NCBI GenBank assembly: GCA_014281115.1
Contig: JACONQ010000003.1
Span: 3,844,001 to 3,908,000 of the forward strand
Direction of reading: 5' to 3'
Length of the DNA: 64,000 bases
DNA from: Laburnicola sp. R22_1
Lineage: Eukaryota; Ascomycota; Dothideomycetes; Pleosporales; Didymosphaeriaceae
Both the position numbers and the translations under genes were made by a program. The notes beneath the pieces are model-generated. The model did not search any database and was not told the DNA's origin. It saw only the letters and a list, made by a program, of their open reading frames with translations. The stretch's first letter is position 1, and every line of letters begins with the position of its first letter. Positions 46,401 to 57,736 of this stretch are shown piece after piece.

Positions 46401-48264
46401 TAGGCCCGGAAGGCGTGCTAATGGCAAAGCCCGCCTGGGTGACCTGCAGATCCGCTCCGCCCTTCTTAAGTTGTAACCAGGAGATAATATTGCAGATGGC
46501 ACCTGGGTGGTAGAGCGTGTCCTTTAAGGTAAGCCAGACCAGCATATCACCAACTCGGCAGGGGATTCGGGCTGTACCAATAGCCTGTGGTTTCGAGGCC
46601 TGGGACAGGCCTTGTATAGCGGCACCCTGGTAGGGGCGCAGGCTTGCTGGGTCAAAGTAACCCTTTGTATTGCAACAGTGCTGGTTGCAACCGGTATCCA
46701 GAATCCAATTGAACTTAAGGAAGCCCTCGCGGGCCTGCAACAGCGCAGGCGCAGCCCAAGGCCCTTTCAACACGCTATCGACGCCCATTGACACGAAGCT
46801 CATGTGCCCGATGCCGGCTGGCGGCTCCCAGGGTCGCTCATCCTCCACTTCAACAATCCTTGGGCCCGTCCATCCTAGAGCTGCCAGTGGCGCGGCGGAA
46901 GCAGCGGCGGAAACAGCGGGGTTTGTTGCGTCGTCGCGGTTGTTCAGGTTCAGCTTTAGCTGCTCCCTCTTCCTCCTCCGCTCGCTGTACTGTTTGCGCA
47001 GCTCCGGGTGCAGCTCAAAACACACCTCAATAGTGTAACCCAGCTTTCCACACTTTGAACACTGCCTGCGCTCGCGCGTCGCAGCACCCTTCCCCTTCAT
47101 TGTCACTAACGCAACGCTAGTTTGGTTGGCCATCTTCTGTGCCTGCTCCTCCTTTTCAGCGGCTATTACTGCCTCATCAAAGGTGACTGCCTTGGTGATT
47201 ATCTCGCCCGCATCGTTTCGCGTGGGGATAAGCTGGTGAGTCTGGTAAAACGACGTCAGGAACACTGCGAATTCGGGGCCCAGGCCGCTAAGGAAGCGGT
47301 TGACAAAGTGGGGCTCGGTGATCTGGCAGGTAGCGTCTAGGGCTTAAAGCTTATTGCGCGCCTTTCGAAGGCGTTCTGCGAGGTCAGAGACGCCCTTGCA
47401 ACCGCCCAAGGTCAGCGACGTGTAGTTGAGATCCAGCTGTTGAAAAACAGCACTTCCTGTAGGTTGGTAGCGCCTTTTTAGCGTCGCCAGCAGCCTAACC
47501 ACTGTTGTGACGACTTCTTCGGCGTCTTCTTCTGCACTAGCAGCCTGGTCGGCGGCTGTCTGCTTGTTCAGTTCCTCCTGGGCGTTCCACCCACACCTAT
47601 TCGTCACGATTGCGCAGCCACGCTCCTGCTTTGATAGCCAGTTGTCGTAGATCTGGCGGTATTCAAGGGCAGTCAGGGTGCCCTGGCTGGCGCGGTCTTG
47701 TTGCGTCCCAGTAACTCCCCGTAACCATTCATAGACAGCCAGTTGTTCATTTTCCGGATCCACTCAGGCCAGTCGGCTGGCTTCTCTAGTACCCCAATCA
47801 TTTTGTCGAGGCTCCCTGTGCTGGCTACTGAGCTGATAGTGGCCATGGTGGCGTGCTTTTAGCGCTGCTCTCTTGGCTCTTCTGGCATCGACTTTGGCGG
47901 CTCCAGCGCGTGTGAAGAAGGAGTGACCACGAATAGTGCGCTCGTACAGTGGTACTTCAGGGCGAGTGGGTGGCGGAGGCGGCGGAGGCGGCGGAGGGCT
48001 GCGGACTTCGAGGCCGAAAAGGTCAGTTGAACTCGCTAAAGACAGCGGGTTTTCTGAGACAGCGCTTGAAATTGAGCAGTCAGAGACGCGCTGAGGCTTG
48101 TAGCAGCTGCCGTTGTCGCTCTCTAGCCCTGGCTTGTCGTATAGGCGGTCAAGAGCGTGTTTAAGGCGTGGAAAGCGCTCAAGATCAAGGACGCGGCGTT
48201 GTTTTGGTGGTAGGAGAGGCCGTTTTCGAAGGTTATAGCGGTGAGATTGCTTTTCCTTTCTCAT
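43415..48264 (-). pseudogene. Copia-2 Gag-Pol polyprotein, several stops and one frameshift
   Basis: Order on the minus strand: Gag from ATG 48264 (MRKEKQSHRYNLRKRP); zinc knuckle CSKCGKLGYTIEVC; protease with ILDTGCNQH; GAG-pre-integrase HERMAHLGEDALKNLA; integrase core (VDIAGPF, VGLVDDFTSITEV, GVAEVTNRIILERTY); reverse transcriptase (VQGFRQEQGIDFNETF, QMDVKTAFLYS, and IYVDDLLIAG with the catalytic YVDD); RNase H (YTDADWAGD, SSCEAEYMG, ARTKHIDT). Stops in frame: TGA 47764, TAA 47344, TGA 46288, TGA about 46165, TAG about 46045, TAA 43568 and two near 43500; a frameshift lies near 44417. All stops can come from C-to-T changes of CGA, CAA or CAG. The element cannot move by itself. Confidence 0.92.
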
Positions 48265-48803
48265 ATTAGCGGGGGTAAGGGCTACTTATACCCTAAGTAG
48301 CACCGTGCTTTCGGCTCTTTGGGATGGCTGGCAGGCGGCGTGAGGGCTGGTAGTGTCGTCTCAGGTGCTGGGGAGGAGGCTGGCAGAAGAGGCTGGTCGC
48401 TCGCTTGGGTTAGCGCATGGGGCGTGCTCATCCCAACCACCTCCCGCCGTTTTTCAGAGTCAACGGCGTTCCCAGCGTCTGTTCGGCGCCCTTATAGTAG
48501 CGTCAGTCAGCCTGAGTGTCGCCCGCAGAGGTGATGGGCGAGTCCGTTGCGATTCTTTGGTCGAGTTGGCGGATGGTGAATAGAAAATGAGGGCTCCATT
48601 TTTGGAAGACCGTAACTTAACGGTGGATTGCCCTATAATAGTGATCGATAGCTCATTTGAATCGCCTATGCTCTGGCTATTACGGGGTATACATATCGAG
48701 TCATAAGGGCAATTGTGCGTGGGACAGCGGGTCCTTAAAGCTGGTGACTTTCCATGCAATTCTCATCCTTCGGCTGAGGCAGCTGAGTATCCGGGAAGCT
48801 GCC

Positions 48804-48815
48804 GGGCTCATAACC
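48804..48815 (-). other. Copia-2 primer-binding site, initiator tRNA-Met half-molecule type
   Basis: The bases next to the 5' LTR are GGGCTCATAACC on the plus strand. This equals the anticodon arm of eukaryotic initiator tRNA-Met, which carries CAT in GGGCTCATAACC. Drosophila copia and yeast Ty5 prime from this internal part of tRNA-iMet rather than from its 3' end, so this element is likely primed the same way. Confidence 0.75.
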
Positions 48816-48939
48816 TGTTGAAATGTGCCAAAGATGAGGTGTAGAATCGATTGGGTTACCGACTCTAAGGAGCTGGCTAGTGATATATATACATGGCTGG
48901 TAATCACGTGCCTATATGGCACTAGGCTGGATTCTAACA
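48816..48939 (-). repeat. Copia-2 5' LTR (124 bp)
   Basis: Matches 42884-43007 without visible difference. In minus-strand orientation this is the 5' LTR and would carry the promoter. It is flanked on its outer side by CTGAG, the target duplication. Confidence 0.93.
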
Positions 48940-50198
48940 CTGAGCGCGCGAGAGAGCTCAGCTTGCACCTAAGGCTGGAGATTTGCGTATAACCTCAGCA
49001 GAAAGGCAGCGACGCTTGTATGGCTGCGGAAAGTAGCCAGCTCAGCCTCTGGGTTGGCAGCGCGCAGGAGCTTTCGAAAGGACGGCGTTTCCACCTCGCG
49101 CAGTGGGTGATTGTTCTCAGCAAGCCAGCCGACTACAGCGAGTCGAAAACGCTGCTGATTGAAGTTTCCGAGGGCGTTGGACACCTGCGACACACCTACG
49201 CCGCCACGCATGAGAGCCCCGAGAGTACGCTGCCCTAACTCCAGTTGAGCTGACTGCTTGCCCGGGCGAAGGTGCCCATGGCCGAGTCGCCTCTGCTCGA
49301 CGTGATTCCACGCCGCTGTCGTCGAGCTCGTTGTCTCCAGTATCCCTCTGGTGCTGGGCACCCTGTGTATGTGGCAGTGGTGACAGACGAAGAAAATACG
49401 CCTCATGTCCGCCCGGAGCGCGACGCGATATCCATGAGCGTAGAGCACTAATTTCTTGAACTTCTGCGTACGCAGAGGCTTTGTATACAGCGGCAACCTT
49501 ACCCAGTCGATCCCGTTGAAGTTATCTGCAAAACGAGCGTCGAATTCGAGCCCAGGGCTGTCAGAGCCAGGTGAGGAGGCAGCTAAGGAAGCAGTGGCAG
49601 CTTAAGTTAACGCAGCTCGAGCTCTTAGCGTCAGAGTTTCTAATAGTCCACGGGAGGGCGTTGACGCATTCAAGGGCCCTAAGAGCGTTGCGTCAATTAA
49701 GGGCAGAGCCTCTACGTTGAAGGACGCAGCGTTGCGGTCCCAGAGCTCAGTCTTAAAGCTCTAGCTGCCCTAAGACTCCAGCAGCTCCTGTGTGCTCTAT
49801 AAGTCAAGCGCGATGACTGGAGGTGCCGCTAGCCTTGCCGCTGTACTTAGAGAGCTCCTTTTACCCTTATTTCGTAAGGCCGGGGCCATTGTATGAGTGT
49901 GGAGGGGAGGGCGCGAGAGAGCGTTAATGGAGAGGGCAGACGCAGATAATTCGAGGTGCTTGGCTAACTTAGTTGATTACCCGATTAGGAAATTGCTTAA
50001 AACTCTAAAAACGCGTAAAAATCACTATATTCGTCGTTTTTTTAGCTTCAAAAAGCCATCTTAGCGTTAAAAACAACGTTAAAACGGATCAATATGATCA
50101 GGAAGATCAATCAGGATAATGGCCCTTATCCTGATTGCTGCAAAATTTGTATGGGCGGAGGATTGACCTGATTGATTGATGGCAACTCTGGGCTACCC

Positions 50199-52507
50199 AG
50201 CACATGTACCGTCTTGTAGTTGATTTTGATTGAACCCTCCGCTCGTGCCCTCCACATAGCCCGTGAAAGTTAACATTTCAAAAGCCCACAGGCACACATG
50301 CGCCTTCCTTCCGCCTTGCATCCCAGATTTCGTCCAAAACGCACGGAGAAAAGAACACTTAGCGACATTTCCTTCCGCTTTAGCTGGGTCCTTTGCTCAT
50401 CGAAGTAGGCATCGAAGATTTTAAATTAGGAGATTTCTCGGAAGCCCTCAAAGAGAGAGACATATGATCTCTCCATAGGCCATTTATACTCGAACCCGCC
50501 TTCTAAAAGCCAACTGGGATTGCACACATCGTTTACTTTTACAGTGTTTTGGCCTTCCGCTCGTCCTCCATAGTCAGCGTTCGGTCCCGTCAATGGGGAG
50601 CAGGGCATCCAAACGCTCGCGTAACCTTTTCAGGTTGTTTAGACTGTTAAGGCTGATGCTCATGTCCCCATGTACACCTTGCATATATCGAATACGGTCA
50701 TCGTCGGCTGGGGAAACCATCTATGGTCGATTCCATTTCTTCTTTTTCTTCTTGGCTCCACTGCGCGGCATTTTATCTCGTTGTCTGCAGAGCGAGGGAC
50801 AGGCAGAACATGGATGTCGTTGAAATCTACTTTGATCGGGTCTCCCAACTGTCTTCCCACATACATTTAGATATGGTGTGTTTGAACTCCACACGACGCA
50901 CACATTCGTATTCATCGCTGAATTTTCGTTCTCCCAGCCCAGGTCCAGACTCATGCATGTGTACTGCCATAATTTTCCTTTAGGCGACAAGTACAGGGGC
51001 ATTTTGGCTTGGAAAGTGTCCCAAGACATGTGTCCTTCGTGTTCCTATTTTAGCCCTGAGGCGGGAGGGAAACCACATAGCCTTCTTGACCCGGTCTTTG
51101 AATCAGGACAAGAAAGAGGCATAATCTGTCTTTCAACTTTCTTGGATGGAGCCGAAGGATGGTGGAAGATATAAATACAAATACAGCACTGCTTTTATTG
51201 CCTGGGAGGAATTATCGGTGTGATGTGGAGAAGACCATGAAATGTCCTTGTATCGATTTGAGATGTCAAAGGAGGAGGAATACACGAAGACATTACCAGT
51301 GCGTAGAGTCATTTAGGTCGAGAGAAGTGATAGTGACAGTAATCTAGTAGAACCTGTGTGTCTTTTAATGCTTGGGAGGAGTTGTCGGTGTAATGTGGAG
51401 AAGACCACATATTGTTTACTTCCTGATTTAAGCTGTCGAAGGAGGAGGGGAAGACATTTAGAGTAATCAGGGTTGTTTGGAAGAAGCCGAGAAACGCCAG
51501 AAGCCATGCAGCAATGTGCTGCCAGTTTTAAACTCTAGAAATATAGGTGTGGCTATAGTAGAGAGAAGACGATGTCGCTATTGAACCTATTGTTTGAGCG
51601 GCCGAAGGAGGAGAAGGCATACATAGTATGCGTAGCCTTTTTCAAGAACTAGAAGAACTGCAAAAGCCATACAACAGTGAGCTGCCATTTTAAAACTCTA
51701 GATAGAGAGGTGGAGCCAGAGTGGGAAAGACCATTTCGGAGATTTCTTGCATTTTAAGCTTCCAAATCGGAGGCACGAACACATAAATATCAATCGCAGC
51801 CTTTTAGAAGGAGCAAAAGCCACCAGGAGCCATGTGGAAACACTGGCGTAATTTTTGAGCCCTCGGGACTTAGGGAGGAAGACATGTTCAGTGTTCAAAG
51901 CCGTTTAGAACAAGCCGAAGAACAACAGGGGACATCGAGTAGTGGGCGGCAACTTTTTTAATTTTAAGGAAGAAGCGGAGCCAGAGGGGAGAGGACCATT
52001 TCATCTCCTGAACTTATTTTAAGTTCCCGAAACGGAGGGAGAAGAAGACATGAGCGGATGAGTTGGTTTCTTGGAGCCACCCAAAACGCGGTGGAAGGCA
52101 TGGTTTCCGTTGAATGCTGATTTTAGTACTTGACATAAGTGTAGCCAGAGTGAAGAAAAGAACCATCCAGTTGCCTTCGGGATCCTTGAGCCCAGACACG
52201 GGAGAAGAAGGAAGACATGAGCGGATGAGTCGGTTTCTTGGAGCCACACAGAAGCAGGGAAAGACATGTGCTTATTAGCTATGCAATTTTAGTAATCGAC
52301 GGAAGTGTGGCCAGGGTGGAGAAAAGAACCATTCAATCGGATTTTCGTCCCTTGGGCTTAAGAAATGGAGGACAGACAAAGACATATATAAAGGAGGTTT
52401 GGTCTTTTAGAGCCACGCAGAAGCAACAGAAAACATAGATCCAGGGTTTTCCAGTTTTTAGTACATCGAAGAGTTGCACCTAGATTGCGGATAGGACTAG
52501 GTGGAGC
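50199..52507 (+). repeat. Modular tandem array, block 2
   Basis: It continues block 1 after the hAT-2 insertion. In 51700-52500 a three-module order is clear: A (TTTTAGAGCCACxCAGAAGC...GACAT), B (TTTTAGTA...GTGTxGCCAGxGTG...AGAACCAT) and C (TTAAG..CC..ACGGAGGGAGAAGAAGACAT), together about 170 bp. Each module ends in (A/C)CAT plus about 20 bases that differ between modules. No gene is supported; short frames arise from the repeat itself. The block ends at the 8-bp duplication GGTGGAGC of hAT-3. Confidence 0.75.
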
Positions 52508-54320
52508 CAGGGCTTCCAACGTAGCGTAGTACGGTACGGTAAACCCCCATCGCTCTACGCTACAGCCCGTATGAGAGCCCAGTACGTACGGGAGCCCCCG
52601 GAGATGTTAAAATACGGTCCGTAACCGTAGTACGCTCCGTAAAATCCCCCTACGCCCTGTAGTAGGGCGGGATTTCCTAATAGGTAATCCGTTGTTGTTT
52701 TTTGGTGTCAAGGTTGTTAATAAGACTTTCCTTTTAGAGATCACCTTTATAAGGCTTGTGAGATCGCTTTTAACAACCCCTCTACCTAGCCAATTCTTTT
52801 ATAACTATAAGGCCTTAATTGTACAGCCTATAAGACTATTGCGATCGCACATAATTGTATATTTAGCGGAGCTAAAATACCTCTCACAATCGCAGGACGT
52901 GCAGGGCACAGAGAGGTGATCTATAGCCATTTTATAGAGGATTAGGTAACATTTTTAGCCTACTTTAACCTACTAATAGTGTGGGTTGTCTATAAGTTGT
53001 ATTAACTTTTTATTATTACTGCTAAGGTCTCTTTGTAGATTGTCTAAGTACTTATTAAGCTGCGTTATACGCTTATAACATTTATAAGACTTATTACTAG
53101 TAAGGAGTATAGAATCTACACTTATTGTTTAAGCCCTCTGCGTGTCGCCCTTATAAGCCCCAGGTACCTTACACAACATTGGGGGGGACCTAGGTAGCTT
53201 AATATTGTCCTTTTTAGCGTTAACATACGCCTTAAATATATAGCGCAGTAAGCGATTGGCTTTTTAATACTACTTAGGGTGCCTTTTCTAGTAGTCCTTA
53301 AACTAGGCAATACAGAGCTGTGGGTGTAACGTAGTGGCCACATAGTAAAGAGATAGGTCTAAATCTATAATAATTTTAACAAAGTATGTATTAAGCTTCT
53401 GCTGCGCAAGCGTAATACCTTTAACAAGATAAGATAACTATATATAGCTGTCAATTTTATATACACGCTTAGTAAGCAACTCATAAAGTTGTTGTAAGTT
53501 AATAATCGTCTGCCAAAGGGACCCAAATCCGCTAACACTAGCGGCACCCTCTAGAGCCTTGCACATCTTATAAAACTCTTATAAGACCTATATAATTGCG
53601 TAGACCTCCTTCTAATTGTTGTCTATTAATTAGTTATATATAGGGTTGTACTCGCAGGGCCTGTTAATGTTGTTATTATTGCTGCTAGGGACCTCTAGGA
53701 GGCTGTTAATATTGTGGGCGCGTTATAAACTTTTAAATTGGATCCTTAAGCTTATAGCAGCGTAACAGCATAAGATAAACACTGTGCCACCTAATCCTAC
53801 TATTCTAGATTAAATTAAGGGTGCTAAAGGTCTATAACGCGTTGTTGTTATTAAGCGATTGTTGTATTGTACAGAAAAGCTCACAACGTTTATATGAGAC
53901 GCATACTGCGTTTACAAAATTATAGAGTTTCCTAATAACCCCATGCCTCTAGTATAATTAATATTGCTTCTAGGGCAACACACGGGCAAGCTTAGCTTTA
54001 AAATTGCTTACTCTGTCGCTGTAAATAAGAGCTAACAATCAGGTTAATTATATAACCCGCGCAGCGTATACAGTGTTAATTTTTAACGTTAAGGCTAGTT
54101 TTATCGCGCAGGTACTTAATAAATCTAGTGCTATTATTGCTAGCATTGTCACCTACAAAACAGTGGAGTTTTAACTTAAATTTATACTCCCTAATTGCCT
54201 AGAGTATAAGCTAGGCTTGCGTAGCTACTATATAGTCCCCAAAAAGGTTGCGAAAGCCAATAAGTAGATTGAGTTATTAGTGTTTTGCATCTAAATTACT
54301 ATAAGTTACTATAAAAAATA

Positions 54321-56454
54321 CCGAATTCGGCCACTCAACGCACAGACCCCACTCAACGCACAGTTTGAGGATAGCCACCACTATTACTTTTGAAGCTGCA
54401 GAGCTCTATATATATCGTAAAATCACTAGATTTTTTAGAGTAGCATTTGCAGAAGCTTAATAAATCAACTAGCAACGATAAACTACGTGTAATACCTCTG
54501 TAGGAGGCGTACTTTGCGAGTGCGCGTTGATGGGCCAGATGCCTCCACCACCCCTTTAATAACTAATAGATCCTCAACATCAACCTCTAGGTCCTTAATA
54601 ACATAAGCAGGAGGTGCAGGAGCCTCGAGGCTACGCGCCTTACCCTTTTTAGCCAATTGTATATCAGTCCTAAGTTGCTTTTTAGCTGCGCGCGCAAGTA
54701 GATCTTCTTCGCGCTCTGCCGCCTTCCTCTACTGTTCTTGCAACCTAACCTCTTTTGCAGCCATCCTTTTCTGCGCCCTCTGCTTAAGCATAGCCTATTT
54801 CTCCTACTTTTTCTACTCCTTAGCTAGCTTGTTGCGCTCCTTCTAGTGTTGTAGTTCTTCTACTTTAGCGTCTTTTTCAGCCTAGCAATTACGGGCAGCC
54901 TTAACTTTTAATAGCAACTAGAAGATAGCGCCGCCAGCGTCATTCTTAAAGGGTTCAAGTAGTAATGCCTTGCCACGCTTACAGCGCTTCTTCTTATTAA
55001 AAAGGGCATCTCTAAGGCGATCGTTTTCGTGCTAGACGAGCTGTTTCTGAGTCGCTATTGCGTGTATTGTGTGAGACAGCTGCGAGACGCGTTTATTATT
55101 AAGATCCTCAACTACCTGTCGTAGAAGTCCTTCAATTTTACGCCAATCGCTTGCAGAGAGTACTAACGACGTGCTATCGCTGCTTAATGGCCTCTTAGGC
55201 TCTAGATCCTTAAATTTCTTTAATATAGCGTTGCTATTCAGCGGAGAGATGCTAGTAACTTTGAAGGCGTTAATTATTATTTCTTTGGCAAATGTAACTC
55301 TGCATGCCTTATAGAAGAAGCGGAAGAAGTCGCGCTTAGTGATAGATGTGAGTCCTTAGCTGTTGTACATGAATTCGGAGAGCTCTTTTGTATATGCAGC
55401 TAAAAGAGGCTTAAAAAGGCAGACATCTAGAGGCTGTAGCGTATGAGTTGAATGCGGCGGGTAGATAGCTAGGAGGATTCGATTTTGATTGCAGAACTCG
55501 ATAAACTCTATAGTAACGTGTGAGCCATGCCCATCAAGAATTAGGAGTCGATAGTCGCGCTTTGCCTTCTTCTTAGTCTCCTTTTGAAAGCACCTCTTAA
55601 GCCAGGCAATCCCAAGTTCGTTGTTTGTCCATCCAGATGGTGATGAGGCGAAAAAGGCCTGGTGCTCTTGAGGATTGAAATCTTGTAGCTATGTGTCCTA
55701 GATGTTGCCAGAAGCCGCCTAATATATTAGGGCAGGTTTGAGAGAGCTGCCGTCGGCGCATATACAAGCTATCGTCGTTATCCACTCTCTATTGCCGTCC
55801 TAGAGTACCTGCTTGACGCCTCCTTGCTCATATCGCTGTCGAGAGAACACGCGCTTCATTTTTGACACTACCCCGATCAAGAAGCCCTTCTCATCCATAT
55901 TGTATATATTTGACGGTGCGATGTTGTACTGCTTGATCTTATCGTCTAAAAGCTTGAAATAGAGGGCGTATTTGAAGGCTGAATCGGCTTTGTAGCGCTG
56001 GCTATCGATGCCAGATGTCCATCGCGATATAAGGTCAATTTGATGCCGCGCAATGTAGCGATTAACCCAGTGATTTCCTAGCTCTTAATGTGCTATTTCT
56101 CCAGCGAAATTTCGTATCATCTCTCTCGTAGGGGTAGGCCTTGTACACACAGCTTATCAATGTACTGTAGTAGCTGTTTTTCCTGTGTATTGTTGAGGAG
56201 TCGCTTTTTTCGGCCCGAGTTGCATAGGTGCCCTGAACCCCTCGATAGCGCTTCGAGAGCCGCGACCGCTCAACGCCGTACTCCCGAGCAACCTGGGATA
56301 TATTAGGACGTTCTCCTAGCTTCAGGGATTTTAAAGCTTCAACAGCTGCGTCAATCGGGTCCATATTGGTGGAGTTATGAGGTGTTGAAAATATACGATT
56401 TTTAGTGTTAACTGTGCGTTGAGTGGGGTCTGTGCGTTGAGTGGCCGAATACGG
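54321..56454 (-). mobile_element. Pogo-type DNA transposon nested in hAT-3, 2.1 kb
   Basis: It is flanked by TA (54319-54320 and 56455-56456). The ends are long inverted repeats of about 45 bp starting CCGAATTCGGCCACTCAACG (left) and, inward from the right, CCGTATTCGGCCACTCAACG. Inside each end the motif CCACTCAACGCACAG occurs twice, 18 bp apart. The interior has one transposase gene on the minus strand and is less AT-rich than the surrounding hAT-3, so it inserted later or escaped part of the RIP. Confidence 0.9.
54480..56364 (-). pseudogene. Pogo-family DDE_1 transposase, damaged
   Basis: It starts at ATG 56364 with the HTH region MDPIDAAVEALKSLK..ERPNISQVAREYGVERSRLSKRYRGVQGTYATRAE, typical of fungal pogo transposases, then breaks by a frameshift near 56210. 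The DDE core is readable: LILDGHGSHVTIEFIEFC with the second catalytic Asp, YPPHSTHTLQPLDVCLFKPL, then a coiled Lys/Glu-rich C-terminus. TAG stops recur at Gln positions in the C-terminal part. Confidence 0.85.
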
Positions 56455-57736
56455 TACGCTTATTAATAGGGATCTAGAGCGAAAAAATAATCTTACTAAC
56501 AAAGTGAACGACAACTCTAAGAAAGCTTATATTATTTAGAGACATCTATATATTGCAACTTACGCTAATTTTACTTTGCGAAAAGCGCAAAAGCTCTACA
56601 ACCTCCTTTTTTTACTTTGCCATATTGCTTTATATGTATTTTGCTAGTGTTATGGGGCTGCTTAGTAGTGCACACAAAAGGTCGGTTTAATTTTATATTA
56701 TAAGGCCCTAGGTGGCCGCCAAAGTTGCCATTTTAAAGCTAAGATCCCCTATAATAACCTAGTTAACAAAGGCGCTCTGTAACTCCTCTTCTTACCATAG
56801 CAAATAGGATATAGCAGATCTTACCCTAGCGGCAGCTGCAAAAGAACTCTTAGGCTGTATAGTTGCTATAGCGGGCAGCAACCTAGTGTTAGAATTAATT
56901 AGGTGCACCTTTTTAAGGTGTTGTTTAATATAAGTTATACTATTAACCTTCTAACAATTAGGAGACTTTCTATTAAGGTAATAGTCCCTATAAAGCCAGT
57001 ACGAGTTCTTACTAACTATGTCATCCTCTAGGTACTCTAGCTTAGCTCTATACCGCCAAATTGTAGCCAGATTACGCTTGCCTTTAAGCTAGCCTTTATG
57101 GCAGACCCAGTACCTAACACAGCCAGGCTTAAGGCAACAGCTGCCATGCCAAATATAGCGCCAATTAACGTTAAAGAGCCCCCTAGAATAGAGCTCTAGA
57201 TGCCACACATAGCTCCTTTGTACAGGCGTTAGAGTACCTAGGATGCCCTCACGCAACTAGAACTAAGATAACTTACCTAACAAAGGCAGCGCGTTAATAG
57301 CAGCAGCAGCAGCAAGCCTTTTTAACACAGCAGCATAGTGTAGGCGATAATTAAGAGTACTTTAAGATAATTACAAGGCCTGGGACTGTATATTACGCGG
57401 CATATTATAGGCAAAAGTTAATAGGTTATTATAAAAGGAGCATAAAGAAGTACTGCAAAATTTGCTATAATAAATGCCTATTAGACGTCCTTGCAATCCA
57501 AGCGCGTACTACACTAAAAAGGGCGTAAAAATAGCCTAAAACAGCTCTCTAAAACACTAAAATTACGCGTTAAAATCTCTAAAAGATGCTACTGTATAGC
57601 TGTACTACGGCGTAAAACGTATACAAACTACGCTACGCTACAGCCCAGGGCAGAGCGTATTACGTACGGCTCACGTGATCGCTACAGGCTGTAGTTGTAC
57701 GCCGTACTACGCTACGTTAAAAGCCCTGGGTGGAGC

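Larger units (their letters stand above)
42884..48939 (-). mobile_element. Ty1/copia LTR retrotransposon (Copia-2), 6.06 kb
   Basis: Two 124-bp LTRs (42884-43007 and 48816-48939) that look identical base for base enclose a copia-order polyprotein on the minus strand. The target duplication is CTGAG (42879-42883 and 48940-48944). Read on the minus strand, the LTR starts TGTTAGAATCC and ends TTTCAACA. A polypurine tract (GAGGGGGAG) abuts the 3' LTR and a primer-binding site abuts the 5' LTR. Identical LTRs point to a recent insertion, yet the coding part has several stops. Confidence 0.95.
41225..49889 (-). pseudogene. hAT-2 transposase, copy B, split by Copia
   Basis: The frame starts at ATG 49889 and ends at 41225-41227, broken at 48944/42883 by the Copia insertion between the codons for SRALS and KVHISFDGWT. 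The N-terminal half (about 49496-48969) is well preserved, with BED-like FFVCHHCHIHR. A TAG after NLQP is shared with copy A at the same place. The core reads FTLDNATNNN, FLWDWRLHCCPHSLNLVGQ and RPVVTRWNSY. Towards the C-terminus several TAG stops recur at the same places as in copy A, so both derive from an already damaged parent or share RIP events. Confidence 0.85.
41048..50190 (-). mobile_element. hAT-2 copy B with nested Copia insertion
   Basis: The ends are CAGAGTTGCCATCAATCAAT (left) and its inverted counterpart ATTGATGGCAACTCTG (right), with 8-bp duplication GGCTACCC. Without the 6.06-kb Copia and its 5-bp duplication the element is about 3.08 kb. It is the complete version of the family, inverted relative to copy A. 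Both subterminal regions carry TTGATT/AATCAA clusters. Confidence 0.93.
52730..57600 (-). pseudogene. hAT-3 transposase, RIP-destroyed
   Basis: On the minus strand, reading through stops, the C-terminal hAT dimerisation block is plain near 52915-52840: DHLSVPCTSCDCERYFSSA followed by TIMCDRNSLIGCTI. Around 53345-53190 comes YYVATTLHPQLCIA, stops, then ANRLLRYIFKAYV. The N-terminal part (56455-57600) is too decayed to read with confidence. The nested pogo element splits the gene. Confidence 0.75.
52508..57728 (-). mobile_element. hAT transposon (hAT-3), 5.2 kb, RIP-decayed, with nested pogo element
   Basis: The left end CAGGGCTTCCAACGTAGCGT and the right end, read inward, CAGGGCTTTTAACGTAGCGT form the inverted repeats. 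The 8-bp duplication GGTGGAGC lies at 52500-52507 and 57729-57736. The interior is AT-rich and full of stops. Removing the nested 2.1-kb pogo element leaves about 3.1 kb. Subterminal sequences are rich in GTAG/CGTA-type units (TACGGTACGG, GTAGCGTAG). Confidence 0.88.

Noticed and set aside
34321..57728. A giant Starship-type element carrying the nested transposons.
   Set aside because: No tyrosine-recombinase captain (DUF3435) gene and no cargo genes seen; each insertion has its own ends and target duplication.
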